Source: Halicephalobus mephisto (Eukaryota > Nematoda > Chromadorea > Rhabditida > Panagrolaimidae). From it: a stretch of 64,000 nucleotides of DNA. The first letter of the stretch is position 1, and every line of letters starts with the position of its first letter. Shown here in pieces: positions 10,328-22,454 of the stretch. The DNA lies in contig SWDT01000020.1 of assembly GCA_009193035.1 (NCBI GenBank), positions 372,001-436,000 of the forward strand, given 5' to 3'. The notes under the pieces were generated by a model. It had not been told where the DNA came from, ran no database searches, and worked only from the letters and a program-made list of their open reading frames with translations. The translations under genes were made by a program, and so were the position numbers.

Positions 10328-11302
10328 ATGGGTCTCATTTCTATCCTCGGATACGCTCTCTTGCTCTACATTGTCTACAGAGTCTTCAGAGCAGTCTTCA
10401 GTGCTGTTTATCCTTTCTACATCGCTGTTCCTGCCGATCTTCATCATCTAGCTGGAGGCAAATGGGCCATTGTTACTGGAGCTACTGATGGAATCGGAAA
10501 GGCTTATGCTTTCGAACTCGCCAAAAAAGGATTCAATTTGGTACTCATTTCTCGCACCGCCAAGAAGCTGGACGACACTAGAGACGAGATCGTCAAGAAG
10601 TACAGCGGAGTCGAGATCAAGACGATCGCTTTCGACTTCACTTCCGCCAGCTTGGATGAATACGAAAAAACAATCAGTGCTCAGATCGAAAAACTCGACA
10701 TTGGAGTCCTCGGTGAGATTTTTCTCTTTTCACGAATTATTTTCTCCTTTTTAGTAAACAACGTCGGATTGTCCTACGAATACCCCGATGTTCTCCACAA
10801 AGTCGAAGGAGGAAACCAACGTCTCCGTGACATCCTCGTCTGCAACACTCTCCCCCCAACTGTCCTCACTTCCATTGTCCTCCCCCAGATGACCAAACGT
10901 CGCAAGGGCGTCATCATTAACATCAGCTCTTCCGCTTGCTACAGTGTCATGCAGCTCTGGGCCGTCTACAGCGCTACCAAGAAGTACGTCACTCACTTGA
11001 CTTCTGCCATTCGCCAAGAGTATGCTAACGAAGGAATCACCATCCAATGTGTCTGTCCCATGATGGTCGCAACCAAAATGTCCAAGATCCGCAGACCCAG
11101 CTTCTTCGCTCCTAGCCCTGAAACCTATGTCAATCAAGCCCTCCGCAGTGTTGGAAATGTCAATGAGACGACTGGTTGCTTATCTCATGAAATTCAGGCC
11201 TGGGTTTTCGGGTTGCCTGAGTGCATTGTCAACTATATTACTAGTCTCCACAGCCACAAGACTCGTGCCCTTGCCTTGAAGAAGAAAGAGAAGTCTCAGT
11301 GA
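10328..11302 (+). CDS. let-767: LET-767/HSD17B12-type 3-ketoacyl-CoA reductase
   Basis: Two exons, 10328-10712 and 10755-11302, are separated by a 42 nt intron that is a multiple of three and stop-free, so a naive reading runs through it. The spliced product is 310 aa. It is a short-chain dehydrogenase with an N-terminal membrane segment (residues 3-25), the nucleotide motif TGATDGIGKAYA, NNVG, the catalytic serine in ISSSA and YSATK (YxxxK). LET-767 reduces 3-ketoacyl-CoA in very-long-chain and branched-chain fatty-acid elongation at the ER and may act on steroids. The C-terminus is lysine-rich (KKKEKSQ), near an ER-retrieval type. Start: ATG at 10328, just after TATATATGAAGTTTTAG, an apparent trans-splice acceptor at 10310; the in-frame TTG at 10322 is not a start. 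Confidence 0.92.
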   Translation: MGLISILGYALLLYIVYRVFRAVFSAVYPFYIAVPADLHHLAGGKWAIVTGATDGIGKAYAFELAKKGFNLVLISRTAKKLDDTRDEIVKKYSGVEIKTIAFDFTSASLDEYEKTISAQIEKLDIGVLGEIFLFSRIIFSFLVNNVGLSYEYPDVLHKVEGGNQRLRDILVCNTLPPTVLTSIVLPQMTKRRKGVIINISSSACYSVMQLWAVYSATKKYVTHLTSAIRQEYANEGITIQCVCPMMVATKMSKIRRPSFFAPSPETYVNQALRSVGNVNETTGCLSHEIQAWVFGLPECIVNYITSLHSHKTRALALKKKEKSQ

Positions 11303-11416
11303 GTATTCACGGTTAATTTAATTCTAGATATTTAACGTATATGGATATTCTAACCTAGATAGGTTTTATAAGGAATGTGTAATCATAAAACTTACAAAAA
11401 CAGAAAACAATAGTGA

Positions 11417-13211
11417 TCAAGAACTAATAGCTCCATTGACAAAACTTTCAAAAGCTTCCAAATACGGCTTCAAAGAACTGTGCTTGGTCAGGAGGTCTAG
11501 TTTGTTCTCTTTCGACTCCCCAGAAGCCATCGCAGCACTGGAGATCTTGTGAAGTTCGTCCATGAGTTTCGAAATGGTAGGGACATCTTCTGGGTTGAAT
11601 TTGTCGATCATTTTTGGATTCAGAGGGACAGCGACTTTTCCTGTTTTAGGGTGGACACAGAACGGGGATTTCAGCAAGTGGTTTGTGCCGGTGGAGACGT
11701 TGACATCGAGTCTTGGATGAGCGTATTGGAGAACAAATTGCTTCAGGAAATTTTTAACGTGAGTTGGGGGTTCTTCTGGCAGAGTTCCTCCTTCTGATTC
11801 TGTTTTCTGGCGGTAATTTGAATCGAATCTGCGTTTTAAAAGTTTCCATCTCATTTCAGGAGTTTTTAACCTAAAATTTGTTTAAAAAAGTAAGTTTAGA
11901 GATACTTACGAGGCAAACTCCCGCATCAAGGTGGATCTCCAGGATTCATCGTTGCAAAACGACAAAACTTCGGACCAGTTATTCTCCTCAAGCCACTTTT
12001 GCTCGAGTACAAGTTTGTCAAATTCGTCTCCTTCCATAATGGTGTTGTAAGCGTCCTCCAACATCGGATGGATATATTCGTCTGGGATTTGGACTTTTTT
12101 AGTTCCGACGAAAACAGACAAGTATTCTGCCACAGCAGAACGACCAGAATTGTCCAGTTTTCTGGCTACTTCATCCGCGACCCAGCAATGGACTCCTCTT
12201 CGACCGGAAAAAATAAACAGCATGTGTCTGAATCCAAAGTGGTCTAAAATTGAAAATTCAACAGTTATACTACGGGAATCATATATGAATTTCTCTATAA
12301 AACCGTCTCGAGAGGAATTTTCGGGCTTATTAAGATACTAAAGAAGCCTAAAATTTCGGTTCTGTGCAGCAGTTATTTCATATCTTATGATTTCGAAGGC
12401 AATCATAACATTTTAAAAATCATATATGAATTTTGATATAAAACTACTTTGAGAAGAATTTTTGGAGTTTTTTGAAATTAAAGAAGCCTAAAATTTTGGT
12501 TTTGGAATTTCGCGATTTTTTAGGAGTGTATTTTACCTAAAATCTTCTAAACTATCGTTATCTAAAGTTTAGAATCCTCTATTTGCCTTCTAGGATTAAT
12601 TTTCATATATGAAACTGTTAAAAAATGTTCGGAAAATTACATTTTATGCTATAAATCCCTTGAAAATTAGTTATATTTTAGAAGTAGACTTACTTTTTAG
12701 GATTTTCTCGAGTACTCGAACAGCGAGGGCCATCCATCTCCAGCAAGAACGGCAGATATTGGCGCCGGTACAGCAGGATCTGATGACGTCATAGTCGGTC
12801 AAGTCGATGTCGAACACCAATTCTCTTTCCATGGCTTTGAAGTCATTTTTATGGAGTAATCTCTTGTCAGGCTGGATGATTTGATTGTAAAGTAAAATTT
12901 TAATTCGATAAACTTACACGGTAATTGTAGACCGCGCCGAGGTCGATTTTGTGGGGCAAAGTCCGTAAAAGTTCCTTTTTGAATTCTTCCTCCGTCAAAA
13001 TCACCTTATACCGTATGTGAGTGTCATCGGACAAAATAAAAGCAATTTCCCTCAATTCCAAGTATTCCGAAGGTGCTGCAATTTTTAATTTTCATATATC
13101 AAAAAATTGAAATTTACGTCGATTGTATTTGAGCCACTTCAGGACCGATCCACAAGGATAAAACTTCTCATAATACTCCTTCAGATGGACTTCCGGAAGC
13201 CCTGCAGACAT
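11417..13211 (-). CDS. pri-1: DNA primase small (catalytic) subunit
   Basis: Five exons: 13118-13211, 12918-13075, 12694-12871, 11910-12243 and 11417-11870; phases all agree, giving 405 aa (human PRIM1 is 420). PRIM1 makes the RNA primer in the Pol alpha-primase complex. Hallmarks are EYYEKFYP at the N-terminus, ELVFDIDLTDYD with the catalytic aspartates, the zinc-binding CCTGANICRSCW, and SGRRGVHCWVADE. Intron 3 (12244-12693) is the longest and contains one full and one partial copy of the sense-oriented intronic repeat; intron 1 carries TATATGAA near its acceptor. It shares a 230 bp divergent promoter with SCFD1. The 3' end is convergent with LET-767, 114 bp apart. Confidence 0.95.
12425..12615 (-). 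repeat. Intronic repeat copy in pri-1 intron 3
   Basis: Reverse complement starts TTTCATATATGAAAATTAAT, then CCTAGAAGGCAAATAGAGG, GATAACGATAGTTTAGAAG, TTTTAGGCTTCTTTAATTTC, and ends near TTTTATATCAAAATTCATAT. It is almost identical to 13785-13990 in SCFD1 although the two genes lie on opposite strands; both copies are sense to their host. A partial second 3' end lies at 12280-12360. Confidence 0.8.
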
Positions 13212-13441
13212 TATAGAATTCGAAAAATTAAAAATAAAAAATAAAATTTCAAAAATGTAGAAAAATGAAAATTTTGCGGGAAATTAACTCGGCCAGTTCA
13301 ATCAGAAAAATCCGCGCTCAGAGTGGTCTCGTCGCGACAAGTCGGGTGCCTGAAAACTTTTGAAGGAAAAAGAGGTCGTCCACGTCGAACAAGCCGGATT
13401 TCACGTTTCTTGTTAGATTCTGGTTTTTCCGATTGTTTCTG
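13212..13441. promoter_or_regulatory. Divergent promoter of primase and SLY1
   Basis: The 230 bp between the two start codons is the only upstream sequence available to both genes unless they use outrons elsewhere. It holds a GC-richer block (13290-13440) with CGTCGCGACAAG and no obvious TATA box. Assignment rests on position alone. Confidence 0.5.
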
Positions 13442-16400
13442 ATGCAGAAGACTTCAGCCGAGAAAGATAATGTCAGAACGAGGCAAATTGGTGAGTTTTA
13501 ATATATGAAGTTCCAGTGATTTTGAATTTAAAAATTGTTTTAGCGTCGTTGAAGCAGATCCTGAATTTGAATCAGCCCGTTTCCTCGTCTCTCGCGGTCG
13601 AACCCGTCTGGAAGGTCCTGATTCTGGACAAACATGCTCAGGATATCATATCTCCGCTGCTTCCTGTGAAAGTACTGAGAGAACACGGAGTAACACTGCA
13701 TTTGTAAGTTTTTTATGTACAAAACCAAAACTGGTCTTTTTCATGCGGGATATTCTAGTGTTATTTATACTTTTTCAATACCTAAGAATGATTTCATATA
13801 TGACAATTAATCCTAGAAGGCAAATAGAGGATTCTAAACCTTAGATAACGATAATTTAGAAGATTTTAGGTATATTTAGGTAAAATACACATAAAAAAAT
13901 CACGAAATTCCAAAACCAAAATTTTAGGCTTCTTTAATTTCAAAAAACTCCAAAAATCGTTCTCAAGATCATTTTGTAATAAAGTTAATTTTTATTTTTA
14001 TAATAATATGCTTAATTACTAAAGTGCCGCAGGAAACCGGAATTTTAGGCTACCTTAGGTGATAAAGAAAATCCTCAAGATTGTTTTCAAAGAACTTTTA
14101 TTTTTGATTTTTATAATATGGGTTTTTACATAATTTTCTTCAGTTTGTTAACTGCTCGACGGGAAACCTTGCCAGATGTGCCTGCTGTTTATTTGATTTC
14201 CCCTACGGATGAAAACGTCCAACTTTTGTGCGAAGACCTCAAGAAAGCCATGTACGATAATTTTTACATCAATTTGGTTTATCCTTTGTCTCGTCCACAA
14301 TTGGAATCCGTTGCTTCTGCAGCTGTTCACAGTGGAACTATGCAGCAAATTCAGAAGTTGACAGATCAATATTTGAATTTCATTTCTCTAGAAGATGATT
14401 TGTTCATGTTGAGAAGATATTCCTCCGGAAGTCCTTTCAGCTTCAAGGCGATCAACGATCCTTCCATCAGTCCGGAAGAAATGGACCAATTAATCGACGG
14501 TATTGCTTCTGGATTGTTCGCTGTATGTGTCACGATGGGAATCATCCCTATTATCAAGTGTCCCAAAGACAACGCGGCCGAACAAGTTGCAATTGTAGGT
14601 TTAATTTTTATTACAAAAAGTAATTTATTTTCGATAATAGAAGTAATTTTTGATTTTTAAGTATTTATTAATAGTTTTATATATGGAAATTTGTCCTAGA
14701 AGGTAGATAGGGAATTTTAAACTTTATATAATGGCGATTTAGAAGATTTCAAGTAGAATATATTCCTAAAAAATCAATTATAAAGTCGTAAAATTACGAA
14801 ATTATCAGTTTTGGGTTACTTTTTGACCTAAAAACTCCTCAAAATAGTTTTACGGAATTTTGGTTCATTGTTTTTTAATTATTTTGCTTTAGAAACTTGA
14901 TCAGAAGATTCGTGATAATCTTAGAGATGCTCGGAATAACCTTTTTACTCAAGAACATGTCAGAGGCGGACAATTCAGCATGCATCGTCCGATTTTGGTG
15001 ATTGCTGATAGGAATGTCGATTTGGCAACGATGCTGCATCATACTTGGACATATCAAGCCCTTATTCATGATGTGTTGGATATGGATTCTAATAGAGTTT
15101 GGGTTGAAACTAATGGGAAGAAGAAGGAATATGATCTGGATAAAGAAGATAATCTTTGGAGGAACTACAAAGGAAGTCCTTTTCCGATTGTTGCTGAAGC
15201 TATTCAAAGTGATTTGGAAGAAGTTAAGAAAAATGAAAAATCTATTAAAGATTTGAAATCTACTATGGGATTTGAGAATGAATCAGACGAAGCGATTATG
15301 GTATTTGGTGATAATACGTCGAAATTGACATCTGCTGTTGGAAGTTTGCCAGAATTGTTATTTAGAAAAAGATGTGTGGAATTGCATACTAATGTTGCAA
15401 CAACGATTTTGAATGATATTAAACAAAGAGGACTTGATGTGCTTTTTGAAAATGAAGAAAAAATTTTAAATGGTCAGACAGATGTGAAATTGAATGAACT
15501 TATTTTGAATTGTAAAAATAACTCGGATATTTTGAGATTATTATTGATTCATTATCTGTGTTGTTCACAAATTAATTCGGGAGAAAAAGAAGAATTTAAA
15601 AATATTTTACAAGAAAAAGAAATAAATTCCTCCGCTATTAAATTTGTAGAACGTTTGAGATCATTTTCGAACATGACAAGAATGTCAGAATTACATCATG
15701 GAGCAGGAACAAGAAGTGAATCAATGTTTTCAAATTTATTATCAAATACATCAAAAATTTTTATGGAAGGTGTGAAAAATTTAATTCCAAAAAAACATAA
15801 TTTGCCTTTAACGAAATTAGTAGATCAAATGGTGGATAATAGACCAAGTTCGACGAATCTTGCTGGAATGCCGATCACAGGAGGGTCGAATATTAATGAA
15901 GAAGAGTTTAGATATTTTGATCCTAAACTTGTTCATGCTGTTAATAAAGAGTAAGTCATTTTTAAAATACATAAAAGTTGAAAAAGTTGTTTTAAAAAGT
16001 GTAAAAATTAAAAAACATTTAAAAAATCCTTAAAAATACTAAAAAAAGTTGTTTAAAATATGTAAAAATTAAAAATATACTTAAAGAATTCTTAAAAATG
16101 CTTTAAAAAGTTACTTAAAATATGTAAAAATTAAAAAAACATTTTAAAAATTCTTAAAAATGCTTTAAAAAAGTTGTTTAAAATATGTAAAAATTAAAAA
16201 ACATTTTAAAAATACTTTAAAAAATCGTTAAAATATGTAAAAACTTTTTAAATAGTACGTTAGAAATTCAATAAATGTATCTAAAGGAATTTTGAAAAGT
16301 ACTCATATTAGATATTTTAAATATTATATGTGGAAAACTTTAAAAACATGCAAAAAATTGAAAAATTTATATAATTTTAAAAATATATGGAAATTTGAAA

Positions 16401-16924
16401 CCGAATTTTCGAAATTACTTCATGTGTTTATGTAAATTTTTCCTGAGTTTATATATGAGTAACAGGAGAGTTATATGGAAAAGTTAAAAATTTGCATAAA
16501 AGTTCGAAAATATGGAAAAGTTAAAAATTTGCATAAAAGTTCGAAAGTATGGAAAAGTTAAAAATTTGCATAAAAGTTCGAAAGTATGGAAAAGTTAAAA
16601 ATTTGCATAAAAGTTCGAAAATATGGAAAAGTTAAAAATTTGCATAAAAGTTCGAAAATATGGAAAAGTTAAAAATTTGCATAAAAGTTCGAAAATATGG
16701 AAATTTATACGGTAATTTTCAGTATGATGAAATCACGATCTGGACAATTGGCAATGGACGTAATGGTGTTTGTTATCGGTGGAGGGAATTATGTGGAATA
16801 TCAGAATCTTGTGGATTACGCTAAAAACAAAGGAATTCAAAGAATGACCTACGGCTGTACGGAATTGGTTACTCCTGCACAGTTTATGGAACAACTTGAA
16901 CAATTGGGAGAAAAGATTAATTGA
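13442..16924 (+). CDS. SCFD1: SLY1/SCFD1, Sec1/Munc18-family ER-Golgi fusion protein
   Basis: Five exons: 13442-13490, 13544-13703, 14144-14594, 14893-15950 and 16723-16924, giving 639 aa (human 642). SLY1 chaperones syntaxin-5/18 SNARE assembly in ER-Golgi transport. Matches include VWKVLILDKHAQDIISPLLP, DQYLNFISLEDDLF, DRNVDLATMLHHTWTYQALI, DNTSKLTSAVGSLPELL and FVIGGGNYVEYQNLVDY. The start at 13442 (reading ..VRTRQIASLKQIL) matches the family better than the out-of-frame ATG at 13471. Introns 2 and 3 each hold a sense copy of the intronic repeat. Intron 4 (15951-16722) is repeat-filled, ending in a 37 bp tandem array. Exons 2-3 use more G/C-ending codons than exons 4-5. Confidence 0.95.
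13785..13990 (+). repeat. Intronic repeat copy in SCFD1 intron 2
   Basis: Starts TTTCATATATGACAATTAAT, then CCTAGAAGGCAAATAGAGG, TTAGAAGATTTTAGGTATAT and TTTTAGGCTTCTTTAATTTC; ends in CTCAAGATCATTTTGTAATA. A second, degraded 3' part follows at 14030-14095. Sense to the host gene. Confidence 0.8.
14675..14880 (+). repeat. Intronic repeat copy in SCFD1 intron 3
   Basis: Contains TTTTATATATGGAAATTTGT, CCTAGAAGGTAGATAGGG, GATTTAGAAGATTTCAAG, AAAATTACGAAATTATC and CTCCTCAAAATAGTTTTACG. It fills most of the 298 nt intron and is sense to the host. Confidence 0.75.
16473..16709 (+). repeat. 37 bp minisatellite in SCFD1 intron 4
   Basis: Six nearly perfect copies plus a partial one, period 37, with phase points at 16473, 16510, 16547, 16584, 16621, 16658 and 16695; the unit contains ATATGGAAAAGTTAAAAATT then GCATAAAAGTTCGAAA. 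The only variation is A/G at the first base. It ends about 14 nt before the acceptor of the last exon. Upstream (15960-16250) lie more diverged ~60 bp units. Confidence 0.9.
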
Positions 16925-17351
16925 AAAAAAATTTTTTTAATTTATGGGATGGTAATTTATTGGAATGTAGTTAATTGTGATGAAATAGTAAAAGATTTTA
17001 AAGCGAATCTGATAAAGCTGGATTGACGGGTCCCGAGACGAAAAGGCGTTCCTCGACTGGTTCTGAAATCTACTTCCTCGATTGTGCCTCGTTTTTTGTC
17101 TTTTTAGTTTCCATTTTAATTTATTTTTACATATTACTGTATACAGTATATTTGTAATATTACAACCGAAATTCTGTCTTATTCAATTTTTAAATTTAAT
17201 CGTTTTAATTTCAATGAAATTTTTAAACAGAAAATCGATCGATGAATTTTGTTTTTATTTTGTGATTTTAAAACTTAAAATATTTAATAATAATGAATAT
17301 GTTTTAAAAACTTAAATTTATATATGAAATAAATTGTTTTTTAGCAGGAAT
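16925..17351. other. Spacer between SCFD1 and transportin
   Basis: Holds the presumed SCFD1 3' UTR, a GC-richer patch at 17010-17100 and the outron of transportin. The acceptor TTTTTTAG at 17337-17344 follows TATATATGAAA and has no donor. The two genes are on the same strand 427 bp apart, wider than a typical nematode operon gap. Confidence 0.4.
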
Positions 17352-20300
17352 ATGGCACAAATTATGAATGCAGCACAATGGCAGCCGAGTGAAGACGATT
17401 TGAGACAGGTTTTGTTTTTTTTTATTTTTTTATATATGAAATTGCTTTTTTTTAGGTTATTATTCTGTTACAGAATTCACAAGCACCAGATTCGACAACA
17501 CAGAAAGAAGTTCAAAAAGTAAAATTATCGATTTTTTTTAAATTTAAATGTTTTTATTTCAGGCGTTGGATGAATTGAACACGAAACCGGAATTCTCCAG
17601 GTACTTGATATATGTCTTGGGAGAACTCCCTGGCCAACCTGAACCTCTTCGGGCTTTGTCTGGTCTGCTCCTGAAGAACACTATCCGGCAACGGTGGCAG
17701 TTTCTACCTCCTGAAATCCATGAATTTTTAAAAATCAGATGTTTCACCGCTATTGGAGATGAATCACCCTTAATTCGGGCTACTGTAGGCATTATTATCA
17801 CAACTATTTTCAATTATGAAGGTACTGCGAATTGGCCTGCTTTACTCCCGACCTTGTTGGCTTTATTTCAAAGTCAGAACTACAACGACATCGAGGTTTT
17901 GTTTCGTCAGCTGCCAGTTTTAAGTTTTTTCTTTAGGGTGCACTCGGAGCTCTGCAGAAAATGTGCGAGGATTCCGCGGAACGATTCACTCAGACCGAAA
18001 CAAGCCAGATCCTACAGCCATGTATAATGTTTTTTCGGTCAGATTTCCCAAAATTACGAGCCTTGTCGTTGAATGCTGTGAATTCGATAATCATGATGCA
18101 AAGCGAAGCGATATCAGATCATATTGATCCGTTCTTAGCAAATCTATTCAGTCTCGGTCAAGACCAGGACAAAGAAGTTCAACGTCAACTTTGCAGAGCA
18201 CTTACTCTCTTACTTGAGTGTCATATGGCCAAAATAGAACCACAACTTCCGGAAATAGCAGAATTCATGTTGCTCAAAACTCAAGACGAATCAGTAGACA
18301 CTGCGTTGGAAGCATGTGAATTCTGGCTAGCTTTTGCCGAAAATCAAGATGACTGTAAAAGAGTCCTAGAACCCCTTCTGCCGAAACTCTTCCCTGTACT
18401 GTTGAAATGCATGAGATACACACCAGACGACATTGCGATGATGAAAGGGGATATTGAGGATGACGCCAATGTGCCTGATAGAGAATGCGATATAAAACCA
18501 CGATTTCACAAAGCGAAAACCCAAGGCGGAAAAATAGAAAACGACCATCCTGGTGAAATTGGAGATGAAGAAGTAAGTTTTTTTAGTTTTTACAGTACTA
18601 GTAATTCGGTTCCGACAAGTTATCCCGGGTGGTAGTTGTGGTTTATAGGGTGTTTGTTGGTAGTTTTATATATGAAAATCAACCTTGGGGAATAGATAGA
18701 GGTTTAGACTATGACCGTAATCTAAGAGGTTTTAGATATATCTAAGTAGAATATAGTTCTAAAACATTGCGAAATTATCGCGCAAAAATGAAATAATAGG
18801 TTTAAATTTGTCGAAATTTCTAGAAATTTATGCTAAAACAGTTTTATAACAGTTTGGTTTTGGGTTTTGTGATAATGTGGTAATTTTTATAATTTTTTCA
18901 GGAAGATGAGGATGGTGATGAAGATTCGACTGAATGGAATCTTAGGAAATGTGCTGCTGCATCTTTGGATGTGCTTGCATCTGCTTTTGGGGATCCTTGT
19001 CTTGTTCATTTACTACCTATTTTGAGAGAAACTTTGGGATCTCCTAATTGGGAAATTAAAGAAAGCGGAATTCTTGCAATTGGTGCTATTGCTGAAGGTT
19101 GTATGACGGGAATGTCGCCTCATTTATCTGAATTAATTCCGTTTTTGATTGCTTCGTTGAATGATAAGAAGGCTCTTGTTCGTTCAATTGCATGTTGGAC
19201 TATATCTAGATACTGCCATTTTGCTATGCAAGAAGGACAAGAAGCGACTTTTAGAAGTTTGCTAACGGAGGTATGGTTTTTTAAATAATATTTTTAAAAA
19301 ATAAGAAAATTGATCTGGTTTTGATGGGGTATTTTTGGTTGTAGGTGTGATTTTTTGAGTACTTTTATATGATTTTTAACGTGTTAGAGAATTTTGGAGT
19401 TGTGTAATGGTAATTTTGAAATTTCTAAATATAGTTAAGTGGGATTTGTTTTTAGGAATTATGATATCGTATAAGATTAAAAAATCACATGGAACTAAAA
19501 TTACTGCTTAGGTTGTTTGTTTCTGAGAAAGTTAGGAATTTATATCGAAGTAATTTTATAACGAAATTGGTTTTTGATTTTTGGAAGAGTATGATTGTTT
19601 TGGTTTTTTAGCTTCTTGCGAGAATCTTAGACAATAATAAGAGAGTTCAAGAAGCGGCTTGTTCTGCTTTTGCTACTTTTGAAGAAGAAGCTGGTCATGA
19701 AATGGTGCCGTATTTGAAAGATATTGTTATGACGTTTGTGGAAGCGTTTAAACGATATCAAGCTAAGAATTTGTTGATATTGTATGATGCTGTTGGGACA
19801 TTAGCTGATTCAGTTGCAGATAAACTTGCTGTACCTGAAATTCGAGATATGTTAATGGGTCCAATAATGGAAAAATGGGTTGTTTTGAATGATGATGATA
19901 GAGAACTATATCCGTTATTGGAATGCATGAGTTCAATTGCAATGGCACTTCAGAAGGAATTTTGGCCATATACTCCTAAAGTTTTTGAACGTTGTTTGCA
20001 ATTTATAGAAAATAATATTACAAAAGCTGTAAATGCAGGATTGTTAGCAGGTCAACTTAGACAAGGTTTGATTTTTTTTAAAAATAATTTTGGAATTTTA
20101 AAAAAAGTGATTTTGGAATTTTTTTAGAAAAAAATATTTTTGAGATTTAAAAAAAAAAATAATTTTGGGATTTTTTTAGAAATGATAAATAGTGGAATAC
20201 CGACGGAAAGTCAACTTGCTGCAATGAGACAAATAGAACCGCCTGAAAAGGATGTACTTATTGTTGCAATTGATTTGTTGTCAGAACTTACAGAAGCTCT

Positions 20301-21426
20301 TGGAGAAATGATTGATCCACTTGTGGCGAATTCTAAATTGATGCAATTGTTGTATTTTTGTGTTAATGTGAGTTTTGAAATTTTTTTTGGTTTTATATTG
20401 TGATTTTTTAGGATTCTAACGTTGAAGTTCGGCAAAGTACTTTTGCTCTTTTGGGAGATTTGGCTAAATCTTGTTTTCATCATGTTCAACCATTGGTTCA
20501 ATTATTTCTTCCTATAATGGCTGCAAATATTAATCCAGATAATGTATCTGTATGTAACAATTCAATATGGGCTATTGGAGAAATATCAATGAAAATGGGT
20601 CCTCATATTAAGAATTTTTTACCACAAGTTGTACCTCCATTAATTGCATGTATTTTGAGAGATCGTCCAGCTAAAACGTTACAAGAAAATTGTGCTATTA
20701 CAATTGGTAGATTGGGTATATATTGTCCAGATGAAATAGCTCCACATTTGAATCAATTTGTTCGACCATGGTGTTTGGCATTAAGAAATATTCGTGATAA
20801 TGCAGAAAAAGAATCAGCTTTTTATGGAATGTGTTTAATGATTGATAAAAATCCGGCAGGTGTTATGAATCATTTTATATTTTTATGTGATGCAATTGTA
20901 TCATGGAATCAACCACCGGCTGTTCTTAAGCAAATGTTTACAAATGTATGTTTTTTTTTTATTTTTAAAATTTTGTGGGTTTTTTTGAATTAGGTTGAAA
21001 TTGATTTGGAAAATTTTAAATTGACGATTTTGGTCATGAAGAATGGGATTGAAGTAGTTTCAGTAAAATTTGGCGCGATTTTTTGTTTTTTAAATATTAT
21101 GATGTTATGGTGTTTGGTTAAATAATGAATAATATTGGGTTTTTAATAGATATCTAAAATGGGTTAATTTTTGAGATTTTGTTTTTTTGCGTTTATGAAT
21201 AGGCAACTTTGTGGATGAAATGGCGAAGTTGGGTAATAAGTTGATTTTTGTTGATAAATGTTAAGGGGTTTTTTGGAATCTGTAATTGGAATTATATGAT
21301 TTAATATGTTTTTTTTAGATTTTACGTGCATTCTATACTAATATTGGAGCTGAAGTGTGGAATACATTTGTTCAACAATTTCCGACACAATTGAGAGAAC
21401 GACTGAATGCTCAATATGGCCTGTAG
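17352..21426 (+). CDS. imb-2: Transportin (importin-beta 2), 913 aa
   Basis: Nine exons: 17352-17408, 17456-17518, 17563-17895, 17937-18572, 18902-19270, 19612-20065, 20180-20367, 20412-20945 and 21319-21426; every junction is in phase. Transportin imports PY-NLS cargo such as hnRNPs by a HEAT-repeat solenoid gated by RanGTP. Diagnostic segments are SPLIRATVGIIITTIF, GALGALQKMCEDSAE, ALEACEFWLAFAE, the acidic H8 loop (DDIAMMKGDIEDDANVPD then DPRFH-like IKPRFHKAKT and an acidic run), WNLRKCAAASLDVLA, RVQEAACSAFATFEEEA, KNLLILYDAVGTLADSV and QENCAITIGRLG. Introns 4 and 5 carry sense copies of the intronic repeat; the others are mostly 41-45 nt. Codon third positions are G/C-richer in exons 1-4 than in exons 5-9. 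Confidence 0.96.
18660..18870 (+). repeat. Intronic repeat copy in transportin intron 4
   Basis: Contains TTTTATATATGAAAATCAAC, GATAGAGGTTTAGACTATGA, GTTTTAGATATATCTAAGTA, ATTGCGAAATTATCGCG and AACAGTTTTATAACAGTTTGG. Sense to the host. Confidence 0.75.
19350..19600 (+). repeat. Diverged intronic repeat copy in transportin intron 5
   Basis: Contains TACTTTTATATGATTTTTAA, GTAATGGTAATTTTGAAATT, TCTAAATATAGTTAAGTGGG and GAAGTAATTTTATAACGAAA. The order of blocks is that of the family but identity is low. Sense to the host. Confidence 0.5.
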
Positions 21427-22454
21427 TTTTTGGATGGTTTTTAAATTCCTGTCTCTTTTTGTATTAACGGGTTTTATGTCCGCGTTAGCCGTCTACTTTA
21501 TCATCTACACATCTTTCAGATTGAAGAAAAATCACGGGGTGATATTTATTCTTGGGGTTATCGTGCTTGTCGGCTCAGTTTGTTGATCTGTGTTCGTATT
21601 TTCACTTTAGATATTACAATGTTCCAAATTGAAGAAAAAAATTACGATTATTATGTGAAACAATTGGGAATTTTTGGATTTGGTTTTGGAATATTTTTAG
21701 TTTTGTTTGGTTACGGTAGGTTGTGACGAAGGTGATGTTGTTGAGGATTAGGACGACGATGGATGGGTAATTGAAAAAGGATTTGGAAATTAAATATTAA
21801 TTTTGAAGATTATCTTTGTTGAATTGTATTTGTTCATTTTTTTTGAGTTAGTACATGTTTACAAGGTAAAAATTCTAAAGATAGTTCTAGACAGCTGAAT
21901 TGAGGTATTTGAATTCAGTAAAATTTTTCTTGAATAAGGTATTTGAGTTAGTTTTATTTTTTTGAAATTAAAAATTTAGTTATCGTAATCATTTGAATGT
22001 ATTTTTTTAACGGTTATGATTTCAATAATATTATAGTTTATTTTCGGACAATATTCAAAAATTAATTTTTAAAAAATTCAAAAAATTATTCAAAGTAAAA
22101 TTTTGAAAAAAATTTAAAAATGTAATTTTAATTTTTTAATTATTTCAAAAAAAGACACCAAAATAAGATTTTTATAAATTTAAATTTCCCAACATCTTTG
22201 AAAAAAATCATTAATTTTCACCTCAAAAATCCGATTATCTAATCCTTTCCATTGGATATGGAACATTAATCATTCCAAACTGAGAAAATCAAAATTATTT
22301 CAACGACAACCTTCGATGTCATTTCGATCACCAGAAAATCCTTTCTCTCTCGTCAAGCCCAAATTTACATTCATTGTTCCAAGTTTTACCGAACATTGAG
22401 TCAATTTAAAAATTACCCAAATGAAAATAATACAAAATAATCAAAATTACCGAA
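21427..22454. other. Convergent spacer, no gene seen
   Basis: About 1 kb between the transportin and TOFU-6-like stop codons. The first 350 bp are of moderate composition and may be the transportin 3' UTR; 21840-22450 is A/T-rich. No frame with splice support or family match was found. Confidence 0.4.

Noticed and set aside
10751..11137. 128-aa reverse frame inside LET-767
   Set aside because: Antisense shadow of a strongly identified SDR exon with biased codons.
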